Assembly (NCBI GenBank): GCA_965216205.1
Contig: OZ244139.1
Coordinates: forward strand, 4,898,001 to 4,962,000
DNA: 64,000 nt
Direction: 5' to 3'
Source: CADEDH01 sp965216205
Lineage (GTDB): Bacteria > Actinomycetota > Acidimicrobiia > Acidimicrobiales > SZUA-35
The position numbers were made by a program, and so were the translations under genes. Below, piece by piece: positions 41,280-50,752 of the stretch (position 1 is its first letter; every line of letters begins with the position of its first letter). Below the pieces are notes generated by a model that was not told where the DNA came from, ran no database searches, and was given only the letters and a program-made list of their open reading frames with translations.

Positions 41280-41334
41280 ACTATTTCTAGCGTCTCATCC
41301 GCGAGTTGAGGGTTCATCGGCCCGGCGGGACCGG

Positions 41335-43848
41335 TTACCGCACTTCGAAGGTGAAGTCGTCGCCGCTGGTGTCCACGTGCACCTTGGCGCCGTCGTCGAT
41401 CTCCCCATCGAGGATCCGCACGGCCAACGGGTCGGCGATCTCCTTCTGGATGACCCGCTTGAGGGGCCGGGCTCCGAACGCCGGGTCGTAGCCGATCTTG
41501 GCGAGCTGCAACTTGGCCGCCGCCGACACCTCGAGTGTGATACGCCGGTCGACGAGGCGAGCGGCGAGCGAGCGGAGCTGGATCTCGACGATGTTGGTGA
41601 GGTCGTCCTCGGTGAGCTCGGAGAACCTGACGATGTCGTCGACACGGTTGATGAACTCGGGCCGGAAGAAGTCCTTCGGGTCGCCGGGCAGGTTCGAGGT
41701 CATGATCAACACCACGTTGGTGAAGTCGACCGTGCGGCCCTGACCGTCGGTCAGGCGACCGTCGTCCATGAGCTGGAGGAGCACGTTGAAGACATCCGGG
41801 TGTGCCTTCTCGACCTCGTCGAGCAGCACGACGGCGTAGGGCCGGCGGCGAACCGCCTCGGTCAGCTGACCGCCCTGGTCGTAGCCGACATAGCCCGGAG
41901 GGGCGCCGATCAGGCGGGACACCGCGTGCTTCTCCATGTACTCCGACATGTCGATGCGGATCATCGCCCGCTCATCGTCGAACATGAAGTCGGCCAGCGA
42001 CCGGGCGAGCTCGGTCTTGCCGACACCGGTGGGGCCGAGGAACAGGAACGTGCCGATCGGCCGGTGCGGGTCGGACAGGCCGGCCCGACTGCGACGGATG
42101 GCGCTCGACACCGACGTGACCGCCTGGTCCTGGCCGATGACCCGCTCGTGGAGCTCGTCCTCGAGCCGGAGCAGCTTGGTGGCCTCGCCCTCCATGAGCC
42201 GGCTGACCGGCACCCCGGTCCAGCGGCTGACGACCTCGGCGATGTCGGTCTCGTCGACCTCCTCCTTCAGCATCGTCTTCTCGGCCTGCAGGACGGCCAG
42301 CGCGGTGCTGGCCTCGTCCATCTGCTTCTCGAGCTCGGGGAGCTCGCCGTAGCGGATCTCGGCCGCCCGCTCGAGGTTCGTCTCCCGCTCCACCTGCTGG
42401 CGGAGGTTCTCGTGCTGCTCCTTGAGCACCTGGATCCGACCGATGGCATCCTTCTCGTTCTGCCAGTGGGCCTTCATCGCCGCCGACTGCTCGTTGAGGT
42501 CGGCCAGCTCCGCTTCGAGCTGGGTCTGCCGCTCCACCGACGCATCGTCGGTCTCCTTCGACAGCGCGACCTGCTCCATCTCGAGCTGGCGGATCCGACG
42601 CTCGACCACGTCGATCTCGGTGGGGAGCGAATCGATCTCGATCCGGAGCTTCGAGGCGGCCTCGTCCATGAGGTCGATCGCCTTGTCCGGCAGGAACCGC
42701 GATGTGACATACCGGTCGGAGAGCATGGCGGCGGCCACGAGGGCGGCGTCCTGGATGCGGACACCGTGGTGGACCTCGTAGCGCTCCTTGAGACCGCGGA
42801 GGATCGCGATCGAATCCTCGACCGAGGGCTCGCCCACCAGCACCTGCTGGAAGCGGCGCTCGAGCGCGGGATCCTTCTCCACGTACTTGCGGTACTCGTC
42901 GAGCGTCGTGGCGCCAACCATCCGCAGCTCACCCCTGGCGAGCATCGGCTTGATCATGTTCGAGGCATCCATGGCGGAATCGCCACCGGCGCCGGTGCCG
43001 ACGATCGTGTGCATCTCGTCGATGAACGTGATCACCTCACCGTCGGCGTCGGTGATCTCCTTGAGGACGGCCTTGAGCCGCTCCTCGAACTCGCCCCGGA
43101 ACTTCGCCCCGGCCAGCATGGCCGAGATGTCGAGGGCGATGACCCGCCGGTTGCGGAGGCTCTCGGGCACGTCGCCCTCCACCACCCGCTGGGCGAGGCC
43201 TTCGACGATCGCGGTCTTGCCGACGCCGGGCTCACCGATGAGCACGGGGTTGTTCTTGGTCCGTCGGCTGAGCACCTGGACCACCCGCCGGATCTCGTCG
43301 TCCCGCCCGATGACGGGGTCGAGCTTGCCGGTGCGGGCATCCTCGGTGAGGTCCCGCCCGTACTGCTCGAGGGCCTGGAACGAGTCCTCGGGATTCTGCG
43401 ACGTGACACGGTGGGAACCGCGGACGTCCTTGAGGGCGGCGAGCAACTGATCGCGGGTGAGGTCGATCCGCTTGGCGGTGGCCCCGCCAGGATCGGGGTT
43501 GGCGAGCCCGAGCAGGACGTGCTCGGTGGAGACGTAATCGTCGCCGAGCTCGGCCCGGACCTTGTCGGCGTCGTCGAGGACGCGATTGGTCTGACGGGAG
43601 AGGCGAGGCTCGGTACCGTACGCCTTCGGCAGCGCGGCGAGCGCCTCCTCGGTGGCGGACCGGAGCGCCGCGACCGGCCGCTCGACCTTGGTGAGGAGCG
43701 GCAGCACCACACCCTCGGACTGGCTGAGCAGGGCGCTCAGCAGATGGTCGGGGGTGACCTCGGGGTGGGAGTCGGCGCCGGCCCGCTCGATCGCGGCGGC
43801 GACGGCCTCCTGGGTCTTGATGGTCCACTTGTTCGGATCAACAGCCAT
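41335..43848 (-). CDS. clpB: ATP-dependent chaperone ClpB
   Basis: An 837-residue Hsp100 disaggregase working with DnaK. It has the N-terminal Clp-N double repeat, then AAA-1 with GEPGVGKTAIVEGLA and Walker B ITFIDEMHT. The coiled-coil middle domain (about 400-530, IRQLEMEQVALSK onward) is characteristic of ClpB. AAA-2 follows with GPTGVGKTELARSLA and VVLLDEVEKAHPDV. The C-terminal R-x-I-Q-K-E end is typical. The ATG at 43848 lies six bases after TAAGCT, so the mRNA is likely leaderless. Its promoter overlaps a HspR (HAIR-like) site, consistent with control by HspR encoded just upstream. Confidence 0.96.
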   Translation of the reverse strand: MAVDPNKWTIKTQEAVAAAIERAGADSHPEVTPDHLLSALLSQSEGVVLPLLTKVERPVAALRSATEEALAALPKAYGTEPRLSRQTNRVLDDADKVRAELGDDYVSTEHVLLGLANPDPGGATAKRIDLTRDQLLAALKDVRGSHRVTSQNPEDSFQALEQYGRDLTEDARTGKLDPVIGRDDEIRRVVQVLSRRTKNNPVLIGEPGVGKTAIVEGLAQRVVEGDVPESLRNRRVIALDISAMLAGAKFRGEFEERLKAVLKEITDADGEVITFIDEMHTIVGTGAGGDSAMDASNMIKPMLARGELRMVGATTLDEYRKYVEKDPALERRFQQVLVGEPSVEDSIAILRGLKERYEVHHGVRIQDAALVAAAMLSDRYVTSRFLPDKAIDLMDEAASKLRIEIDSLPTEIDVVERRIRQLEMEQVALSKETDDASVERQTQLEAELADLNEQSAAMKAHWQNEKDAIGRIQVLKEQHENLRQQVERETNLERAAEIRYGELPELEKQMDEASTALAVLQAEKTMLKEEVDETDIAEVVSRWTGVPVSRLMEGEATKLLRLEDELHERVIGQDQAVTSVSSAIRRSRAGLSDPHRPIGTFLFLGPTGVGKTELARSLADFMFDDERAMIRIDMSEYMEKHAVSRLIGAPPGYVGYDQGGQLTEAVRRRPYAVVLLDEVEKAHPDVFNVLLQLMDDGRLTDGQGRTVDFTNVVLIMTSNLPGDPKDFFRPEFINRVDDIVRFSELTEDDLTNIVEIQLRSLAARLVDRRITLEVSAAAKLQLAKIGYDPAFGARPLKRVIQKEIADPLAVRILDGEIDDGAKVHVDTSGDDFTFEVR

Positions 43849-43854
43849 AGCTAC

Positions 43855-43896
43855 AGCTTATCCACAGGATTCAAAGTTGACAATGCTCATATCAAG
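43855..43896 (-). promoter_or_regulatory. clpB promoter overlapping a HAIR-like HspR operator
   Basis: Minus strand: TTGTCA (43883-43878), 17 bases, TAAGCT (43860-43855), six bases, ATG. Overlapping the -35 box is CTTGA-N11-TCAAC (43896-43876), one mismatch from the HspR consensus half-sites CTTGA-N11-TCAAG. Confidence 0.75.
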
Positions 43897-43930
43897 TTTT
43901 CTGCGCGTGCTCGTGACAGTGGCCGGCCGA

Positions 43931-44323
43931 TCAGCGGCGGCGGGTCGGGCCCCGGCGGTAGACGGTGACGCTCTGGTTGACCGGCACGAGATCGCGCCGG
44001 TGCTGACGCTCGATGTCGGCCAGCGCCTGGGCGGTCGACGCCCGGAGATCGTCCAGTTCCTTGCGGACGGCGTCGAGCTCCGCCTCCAACTCGATCACCC
44101 GCTTCACCCCGGCGAGGTTGAGGCCGTCTTCGGTCAGGCGCTGGATGCGCTGGAGCTGGGCGATGTCGGCGTCGCTGTACCGCCGGCTGCCACCACCGGT
44201 CCTGGCCGGTGACACGAGTCCCTTCCGCTCGTAGATCCGCAACGTCTGCGGGTGCATACCGGCCAGCTCCGCAGCCACGGAGATGACATACACGGCTCGC
44301 TCCTCGGAGAACGCGGCGCTCAT
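43931..44323 (-). CDS. hspR: heat-shock repressor HspR (MerR family)
   Basis: A 130-residue MerR-type repressor of chaperone genes, acting on HAIR operators with DnaK as co-repressor in Streptomyces. The winged helix starts VYVISVAAELAGMHPQTLRIYERKGLV and continues GGSRRYSDADIAQLQRIQRLTEDGLNLAGV. The coiled-coil dimerisation helix is ELEAELDAVRKELDDLRAS. The gene overlaps dnaJ by four bases and is the fourth gene of the dnaK operon, giving autoregulation. Candidate operators lie before dnaK and clpB. Confidence 0.93.
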   Translation of the reverse strand: MSAAFSEERAVYVISVAAELAGMHPQTLRIYERKGLVSPARTGGGSRRYSDADIAQLQRIQRLTEDGLNLAGVKRVIELEAELDAVRKELDDLRASTAQALADIERQHRRDLVPVNQSVTVYRRGPTRRR

Positions 44324-45489
44324 GATGCTGCTCCTTCACCCGCCCCGTTCGTGGCGTCGTTCGACGACCCGCCCACGAGGTGGGCACGAGGCGACGACGA
44401 CGTGGCGGCGGCCAACGCCTCGACCGCAGCCCGCTGGTCGTCGCTCAGTTCGCTCGGCACGTCGATGACGACCTTGACCAGCAGGTCACCGGTCTTCCTG
44501 GCCCCGGCGACCCCGCGCCCACGGACCCGGAACGTCTGCCCCGTGCTGGTCCCCGGCGGGACCTTCAACGTGACCGTCGACCCGTCGAGCGTCGGGACCG
44601 TCACCTTGGCCCCGAGGGCGGCCTCGGCGAACGTGATCGGCACGTCGAGGGTCAGGTTGCTGCCCTTCCGACCGAACAGCTTGTGGCCCGAGACCTCGAC
44701 CGTCACGAACAGATCACCCGGCTGGCCGCCATTTCGGCCCGGAGCACCGCGGCCCTTCAGCCGGATCCGCTGACCGTCCTTGACGCCCGCCGGCACCCGG
44801 ACCCGGACCTGGCGCGGCTTGCGCTCGATCCCGTTGCCGCCACACGTGGGGCACGGATCGGTCACGATCTTGCCCCGTCCGGCGCAGCGGTCACACGGCT
44901 GACTCAGCGAGAAGAAGCCCTGGTTGTCGTCGAGCACGCCCCGACCCTGGCAGCGGGTACAGGTCTGCGGCGTGCTGCCGGGCGCCGAACCGGTGCCGCG
45001 ACACGTCGAGCAGGCGGCATCCGACGTGAGGTGGACCGAGGTGGTCACGCCCTCGACAGCCTCGTCGAAGCTGAGGTGGAGCGCGGCCTCGAGATCGTCG
45101 CCCCGCCTGGGTCCCGTGCCGGGAGCGGGACGCCGACCGGCGCCGAACATGTCACCCAGCAGGTCCGACAGGTTCGAGGCATCGAACCCGAACCCGCCGC
45201 CTTGGGCGCCACCCGTACCGCCCGGGCCGCGACCGCCACCGAACCCACCGAGCGGCCCGAGCCGGCGGATCTCGTCGTACTCCTTGCGACGGTCGGCGTC
45301 GCTGAGCACGTCATAGGCCTCGGAGATCTCCTTGAACCGCTCCTCGGCCCTGGTGTCGTCGGGGTTGGCATCGGGGTGGTACTGCCGGGCCAGCTTCCGG
45401 TACGCCTTCGTGAGCTCCTTCTCGCTGACGTCCTTGGAGACGCCGAGGACCTTGTAGAAGTCCTTCTCGAGCCAGTCTTGTTGTGGCAT
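44320..45489 (-). CDS. dnaJ: chaperone DnaJ (Hsp40, class I)
   Basis: A 389-residue co-chaperone. The J domain has DFYKVLGVSKDVS and the HPD motif in RQYHPDANPDD. A Gly/Phe-rich linker (GGFGGGRGPGG) follows, then four zinc-binding repeats (CSTCRGTG, CTRCQGRG, CDRCAGRG, CPTCGGNG) and two C-terminal beta domains. It stimulates DnaK ATPase and delivers clients. The ATG at 45489 is 88 bases after grpE; the gap contains a stable hairpin. Stop and hspR start overlap. Confidence 0.96.
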   Translation of the reverse strand: MPQQDWLEKDFYKVLGVSKDVSEKELTKAYRKLARQYHPDANPDDTRAEERFKEISEAYDVLSDADRRKEYDEIRRLGPLGGFGGGRGPGGTGGAQGGGFGFDASNLSDLLGDMFGAGRRPAPGTGPRRGDDLEAALHLSFDEAVEGVTTSVHLTSDAACSTCRGTGSAPGSTPQTCTRCQGRGVLDDNQGFFSLSQPCDRCAGRGKIVTDPCPTCGGNGIERKPRQVRVRVPAGVKDGQRIRLKGRGAPGRNGGQPGDLFVTVEVSGHKLFGRKGSNLTLDVPITFAEAALGAKVTVPTLDGSTVTLKVPPGTSTGQTFRVRGRGVAGARKTGDLLVKVVIDVPSELSDDQRAAVEALAAATSSSPRAHLVGGSSNDATNGAGEGAAS

Positions 45490-45523
45490 GTCTTCGTCCC
45501 TTGCTCACCGTCCGGCTGTTCCG

Positions 45524-45546
45524 ACTCGGTGCGGTTCGCACCGAGT
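45524..45546. repeat. hairpin between grpE and dnaJ
   Basis: ACTCGGTGCG (45524-45533) pairs perfectly with CGCACCGAGT (45537-45546) across a 3-nt loop, in the 88-base grpE-dnaJ spacer. There is no T-run, so it may set mRNA decay or reduce read-through within the operon. Confidence 0.8.
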
Positions 45547-45577
45547 GGGCGCCGGGGGATGGTGCGACCGTCGAGGG

Positions 45578-46377
45578 TCAGCCGCGCACTCGAACCATGG
45601 CCGGCCGGACGACACGACCCTTCCAGAGGTAACCGGCCCGCATCACCTCGGCGACGACCGGTCCATCACCGGCGCCATCGCCGTCGGGGTCGTGCATGAC
45701 CGCCTCGTGGCGCTCCGGGTCGAACGGCGCGTCGGTGTCATCGATCCGGGTCAGGCCCTGCTTGGTGAGGGTGTCGACCAACGAGGTCCGGACAGGCTCC
45801 ACATCGGTCGCCCCGCTGGCCATCGCACCGTCGCACGCGTCGAGCACGGGGAGGAGCTCGGCCACCAGCGACTCGTTGGCCCGCTCGCGAGCGTCGAACT
45901 CGCGCTTGGCCACGGCCTTGCGGTAGTTCTCGAACTCGGCCTGGAGCCGACGGGAGGCATCGAGGTACTGGTCTCGCTCGGCGGTCACCCGCTCCAGATC
46001 ATGGACCAGGTCCTCCGCCGAGATGACGGCTTCGCCGTCGTCGGTCGCCGACCCGGCATCGGCCGTGGTGGATGCTTCGGTGCTGTCGACGGCGTCGGCC
46101 GTGGTGGCGGCATCGGCGTCCGCATCACCGGTCGGCGGCGACGCTGAACCGGCACCGTCACCGGCCCCACCGGCGGCGCCTGGGTCCGGCGTGTCGGCGG
46201 CGCCGCCATCCGCCCGACGACGCTGACCGGTGGCAGCCGACACCTCGGTCGCCCAGCGGATGTCGCCGACCCCGGCGGCGTCGGCCGCATCGGGGCTGTG
46301 GTCAGCCCCGCCCGGTCCGTCAGCGGTGGGGTCGGCGTCGGCCAACCGGTCGGATGACGACGATTCGGGGTTGGCGC

Positions 46378-46381
<4 letters not shown>
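45578..46381 (-). CDS. grpE: nucleotide exchange factor GrpE
   Basis: A 267-residue GrpE with an unusually long, disordered acidic/alanine-rich N-terminal region (about 115 residues). It is followed by the family coiled coil (ERVTAERDQYLDASRRLQAEFENYRKAVAKRE) and the C-terminal beta domain (DPERHEAVMHD, AEVMRAGYLWKGRVVRPAMVRV). It releases ADP from DnaK. The ATG overlaps the dnaK stop by four bases. The length above the usual 180-220 residues is due only to the N-terminus. Confidence 0.95.
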
Positions 46382-48225
<1,844 letters not shown>

Positions 48226-48308
48226 GTCGTGGTTCTCCTGGGTCTTTCTGTGTGTTTCCCGTGGTTACGAGTCGTGTACGGCACCTGTGTACCAGCACAG
48301 TGCTCTCG

Positions 48309-48339
48309 ATGCTACAGACTTGAGTCGACCATTGACAAC
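48309..48339 (-). promoter_or_regulatory. dnaK promoter with HAIR-like HspR operator
   Basis: Minus strand: TTGTCA (48338-48333), 18 bases, TAGCAT (48314-48309). In the spacer lies a perfect HAIR half-site ACTCAAG (48325-48319). The opposite half (GTTGTCA, 48339-48333) is degenerate. Position and sequence fit HspR repression of the operon. Confidence 0.72.
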
Positions 48340-48392
48340 TTTTCTTAAGCCAAAGATTTGGAAAATCTGCTGTTTGGCTACGATATCGGCGG

Positions 48393-50615
48393 TCAGTCGT
48401 CGACCGGGCCGAAGTGGGCGAGCACGTCGGGGGGCACGTCGGGCCACCGGTGTGAGCAGACGTTGAGGGTGCCGCGCTGGCGGCATCGCTGGTCGATCAA
48501 CTCGCCCCGATTCGTGTCGGTCCGTACCGCCACGGGCTCGACCAGCACGATCAGCGCCCCCGGGTCGGACAGATCGACCCGCTGCTCCACTGCGCATGGA
48601 CCGGTCTGTGGCTGCCGCGCAGCGTAGATCCGGTCGATCGGTCTGCGGGCGGCCGACGCCGCGCCGGTCATGTCGATGAAGGCACCGACACCGTCGGGAT
48701 AGTAGGTGCACCGGAAGTCGGGGCCGAGCACGACACGGTCATGGGCCGCCACCAGGTCGACCAGCACGGCGACGTGTTGCTGCCGCTCGGACCCACCCGG
48801 CAGGAGCAACTCCCGGGCGAACCGTCGCAGCACCGCCGTGTCGGCGAGTTGCAGCAGCACCGCGGTCACGAGCAGCGCAGCCGACGCGACGTGGGCGACT
48901 GCGGGGCTGCGGCCGGGTGTCGGCGCCGTACGGGGCGGGACGGTCCAGCCGAGCTGTCGGGCATCGACGGCGGCCACCGCGAACGTCAGCACGCCGTACA
49001 GCAGCGGCCAGGCGAACCGGCCCGACGCCCGGAACTGCGACATGAGCGAGCCGATCACCTGCGGCGTCCCCAGCCCGAGCGCCCCGAGAACCAGCAATGA
49101 CGCTGCGGTCACCCCGAGCGCCGGTCGGAACGTCGCCGGCTCTTCCCGTTCGCCGTCGCCAGGGCGATTCTGGCGGTCCCAGGGGCCACCCACCACCGTT
49201 CTGGCGGACGTGGCTGCTCGTTTCGCCACCCTCGGTCCGCCGGAACGGGTCGACGTGGCGCGTGGATCCGCCAGAACGAGCGACGGCGACGACGACGGCG
49301 CCACGCCGACTGTGGCAGACGGCCGGTGGGCCTGACGGCGGGCGGCAGGTCGGAGCAGGCGGACGAGCAGAGCGCAGGCTGCGAAGACGCCGACGAGCGA
49401 CAGCGCAGCGCCGGCCCGACGAGGCGAGCCGAGGCGGACGGCGAGCGCGTGGGGGAGGTCGAGGCGGTCGCCGGTGGTGAGGCGAACCCATGGCGAAATG
49501 GCCCAGCACGCCAGCAATCCGACGGCGACGGCAACCAGTTGATTGTGTCGCAGGAGGGTCGCGAGCCGTCGTCGCTGGAGGCGGGCCGCCAGGAGCACGA
49601 GTCCGATCACGCCCAGGCCGAGGTAGGCGTAGCCGGGATGGCTCGGCTCGATCTCGAAGGTGGTCGGCTCACCGTCGAGGATCGACGACAACGTCGGCAC
49701 CACCGGGCCCAGCACGCTGGTGGTGTACTGGCCGTAACCGCCCTCGGACGCCCCCGCGGCGGCGAGGTAGCCGCCCACCGCCAACCAGCTGCCGATCGTC
49801 ACCGCGGTGACGGCTACCCAGCGGGCGGCGTCGCCGACGCGCAACCGATCGGTGACGAGCCCGTCGCCGATCACGCCCACGGCCATCACCGCCACCATCG
49901 CCCCGAGATACGGATGGACCGCGATCGACGCGCAGGTGAGCACTGCGAGCCACCGATACCACCGTCGACCGACGTTGCGCTCGGACCGGCACCGGCCGGC
50001 GAGGCCCCAGGCGAGCAACACGGCGCTGTGGGCCGAGAGCGACGGGTGGACGGTCTGCAGCAGCAGGACGGGCATCGAGAGCGCCAGCGCCGGTGCCGCC
50101 AACTGCGGTGCCAGCGACCTGGCCCCCCAGGAGCGGACGGCGAACACCGCGGCGACGCCCTGCGCCCCATAGGCGATCCCGAACCAGCCGCCCCACCACG
50201 CCTCGGCGCCGATCCCGAGGGGGCGGGCGAGCTTGGCCACGACCGCCAGCAGTGGTATCGAATCGCTGAACGCGACGTTGACGCCCGAGTCGCCGAAGGT
50301 CGGGGCTGCCAGCACGGGCCAACGCCAGGTGTCGTCGATGAACACCCGGAACGCGGCCAGGCCGGCGGCGTTGTCGCCGGCCACCTGGCGGACGACCTGC
50401 GGATCTCCGCTGATGACGTCCCATCCGAGGACCATCCCCGCGAACAGCACGCCGACCCCGAGGCCGTAGGCGTAGGGAAGCCGGGGGGCGAGTGTCGAGC
50501 GCGCCGACGCCAGGCGCGCCAGTGCCGAGCGCCCGAACTGCGGGCGCGCCCGTGTCGAGCGACGGAGGCGCGCGAAAAGTGGCGCGGCGGCGTCGTGGGG
50601 CGGCGGGATGCCCAT
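48393..50615 (-). CDS. polytopic membrane protein, DUF6311-like (GT-C glycosyltransferase-like)
   Basis: About 740 residues with some 12 hydrophobic helices and a large extracytoplasmic C-terminal region. The early motif set (GDPQVVRQVAGDNAAGLAAF, RVFIDDTWRWP, FSDSIPLLAVVAKLA) matches what I know of DUF6311 and GT-C-like mannosyltransferase-type proteins, in which an Asp near DSIPL is conserved. The substrate is unknown. The ATG at 50615 has TAGCTT ten bases upstream; the longer frame to 50675 is less likely. The loop around residues 445-485 is encoded by a 31-bp-period dyad repeat inserted in frame. Frame and codon bias continue normally on both sides. Confidence 0.72.
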   Translation of the reverse strand: MGIPPPHDAAAPLFARLRRSTRARPQFGRSALARLASARSTLAPRLPYAYGLGVGVLFAGMVLGWDVISGDPQVVRQVAGDNAAGLAAFRVFIDDTWRWPVLAAPTFGDSGVNVAFSDSIPLLAVVAKLARPLGIGAEAWWGGWFGIAYGAQGVAAVFAVRSWGARSLAPQLAAPALALSMPVLLLQTVHPSLSAHSAVLLAWGLAGRCRSERNVGRRWYRWLAVLTCASIAVHPYLGAMVAVMAVGVIGDGLVTDRLRVGDAARWVAVTAVTIGSWLAVGGYLAAAGASEGGYGQYTTSVLGPVVPTLSSILDGEPTTFEIEPSHPGYAYLGLGVIGLVLLAARLQRRRLATLLRHNQLVAVAVGLLACWAISPWVRLTTGDRLDLPHALAVRLGSPRRAGAALSLVGVFAACALLVRLLRPAARRQAHRPSATVGVAPSSSPSLVLADPRATSTRSGGPRVAKRAATSARTVVGGPWDRQNRPGDGEREEPATFRPALGVTAASLLVLGALGLGTPQVIGSLMSQFRASGRFAWPLLYGVLTFAVAAVDARQLGWTVPPRTAPTPGRSPAVAHVASAALLVTAVLLQLADTAVLRRFARELLLPGGSERQQHVAVLVDLVAAHDRVVLGPDFRCTYYPDGVGAFIDMTGAASAARRPIDRIYAARQPQTGPCAVEQRVDLSDPGALIVLVEPVAVRTDTNRGELIDQRCRQRGTLNVCSHRWPDVPPDVLAHFGPVDD
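49166..49278. repeat. 31-bp-period dyad repeat, copy 2 (inside a reading frame)
   Basis: Two forward units (TTCTG at 49168 and 49199) and two inverted units (CGGAA at 49241, CAGAA at 49272), each pair exactly 31 bases apart and sharing an axis at about 49222. The cores CGTTCTGGCGGACG and GATCCGCCAGAACG are those of copy 1. Here the element keeps the host frame open, in a loop between predicted membrane helices. Confidence 0.78.
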
Positions 50616-50752
50616 GACGGGATCGAAGCTAGCCGGTCGGGAGCTGGCCGGATGGGCGAACCGACCCGGCGGCACGGTGGCCGGCTTCGTGTCCGGGATC
50701 GACCAGGGCTAAAACGGGAGGAATCGGAACCGCAACCAACCCCGACCCGGGG

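Noticed and set aside
41017..43968. 983-residue frame opposite clpB (and similarly 22872-25352 opposite ctaD, 9242-10909 opposite the dynamin gene)
   Set aside because: Long antisense frames are expected opposite highly GC-rich genes. The products are His/Arg/Glu-rich without any recognisable domain, and the opposite strand carries perfect family motifs.
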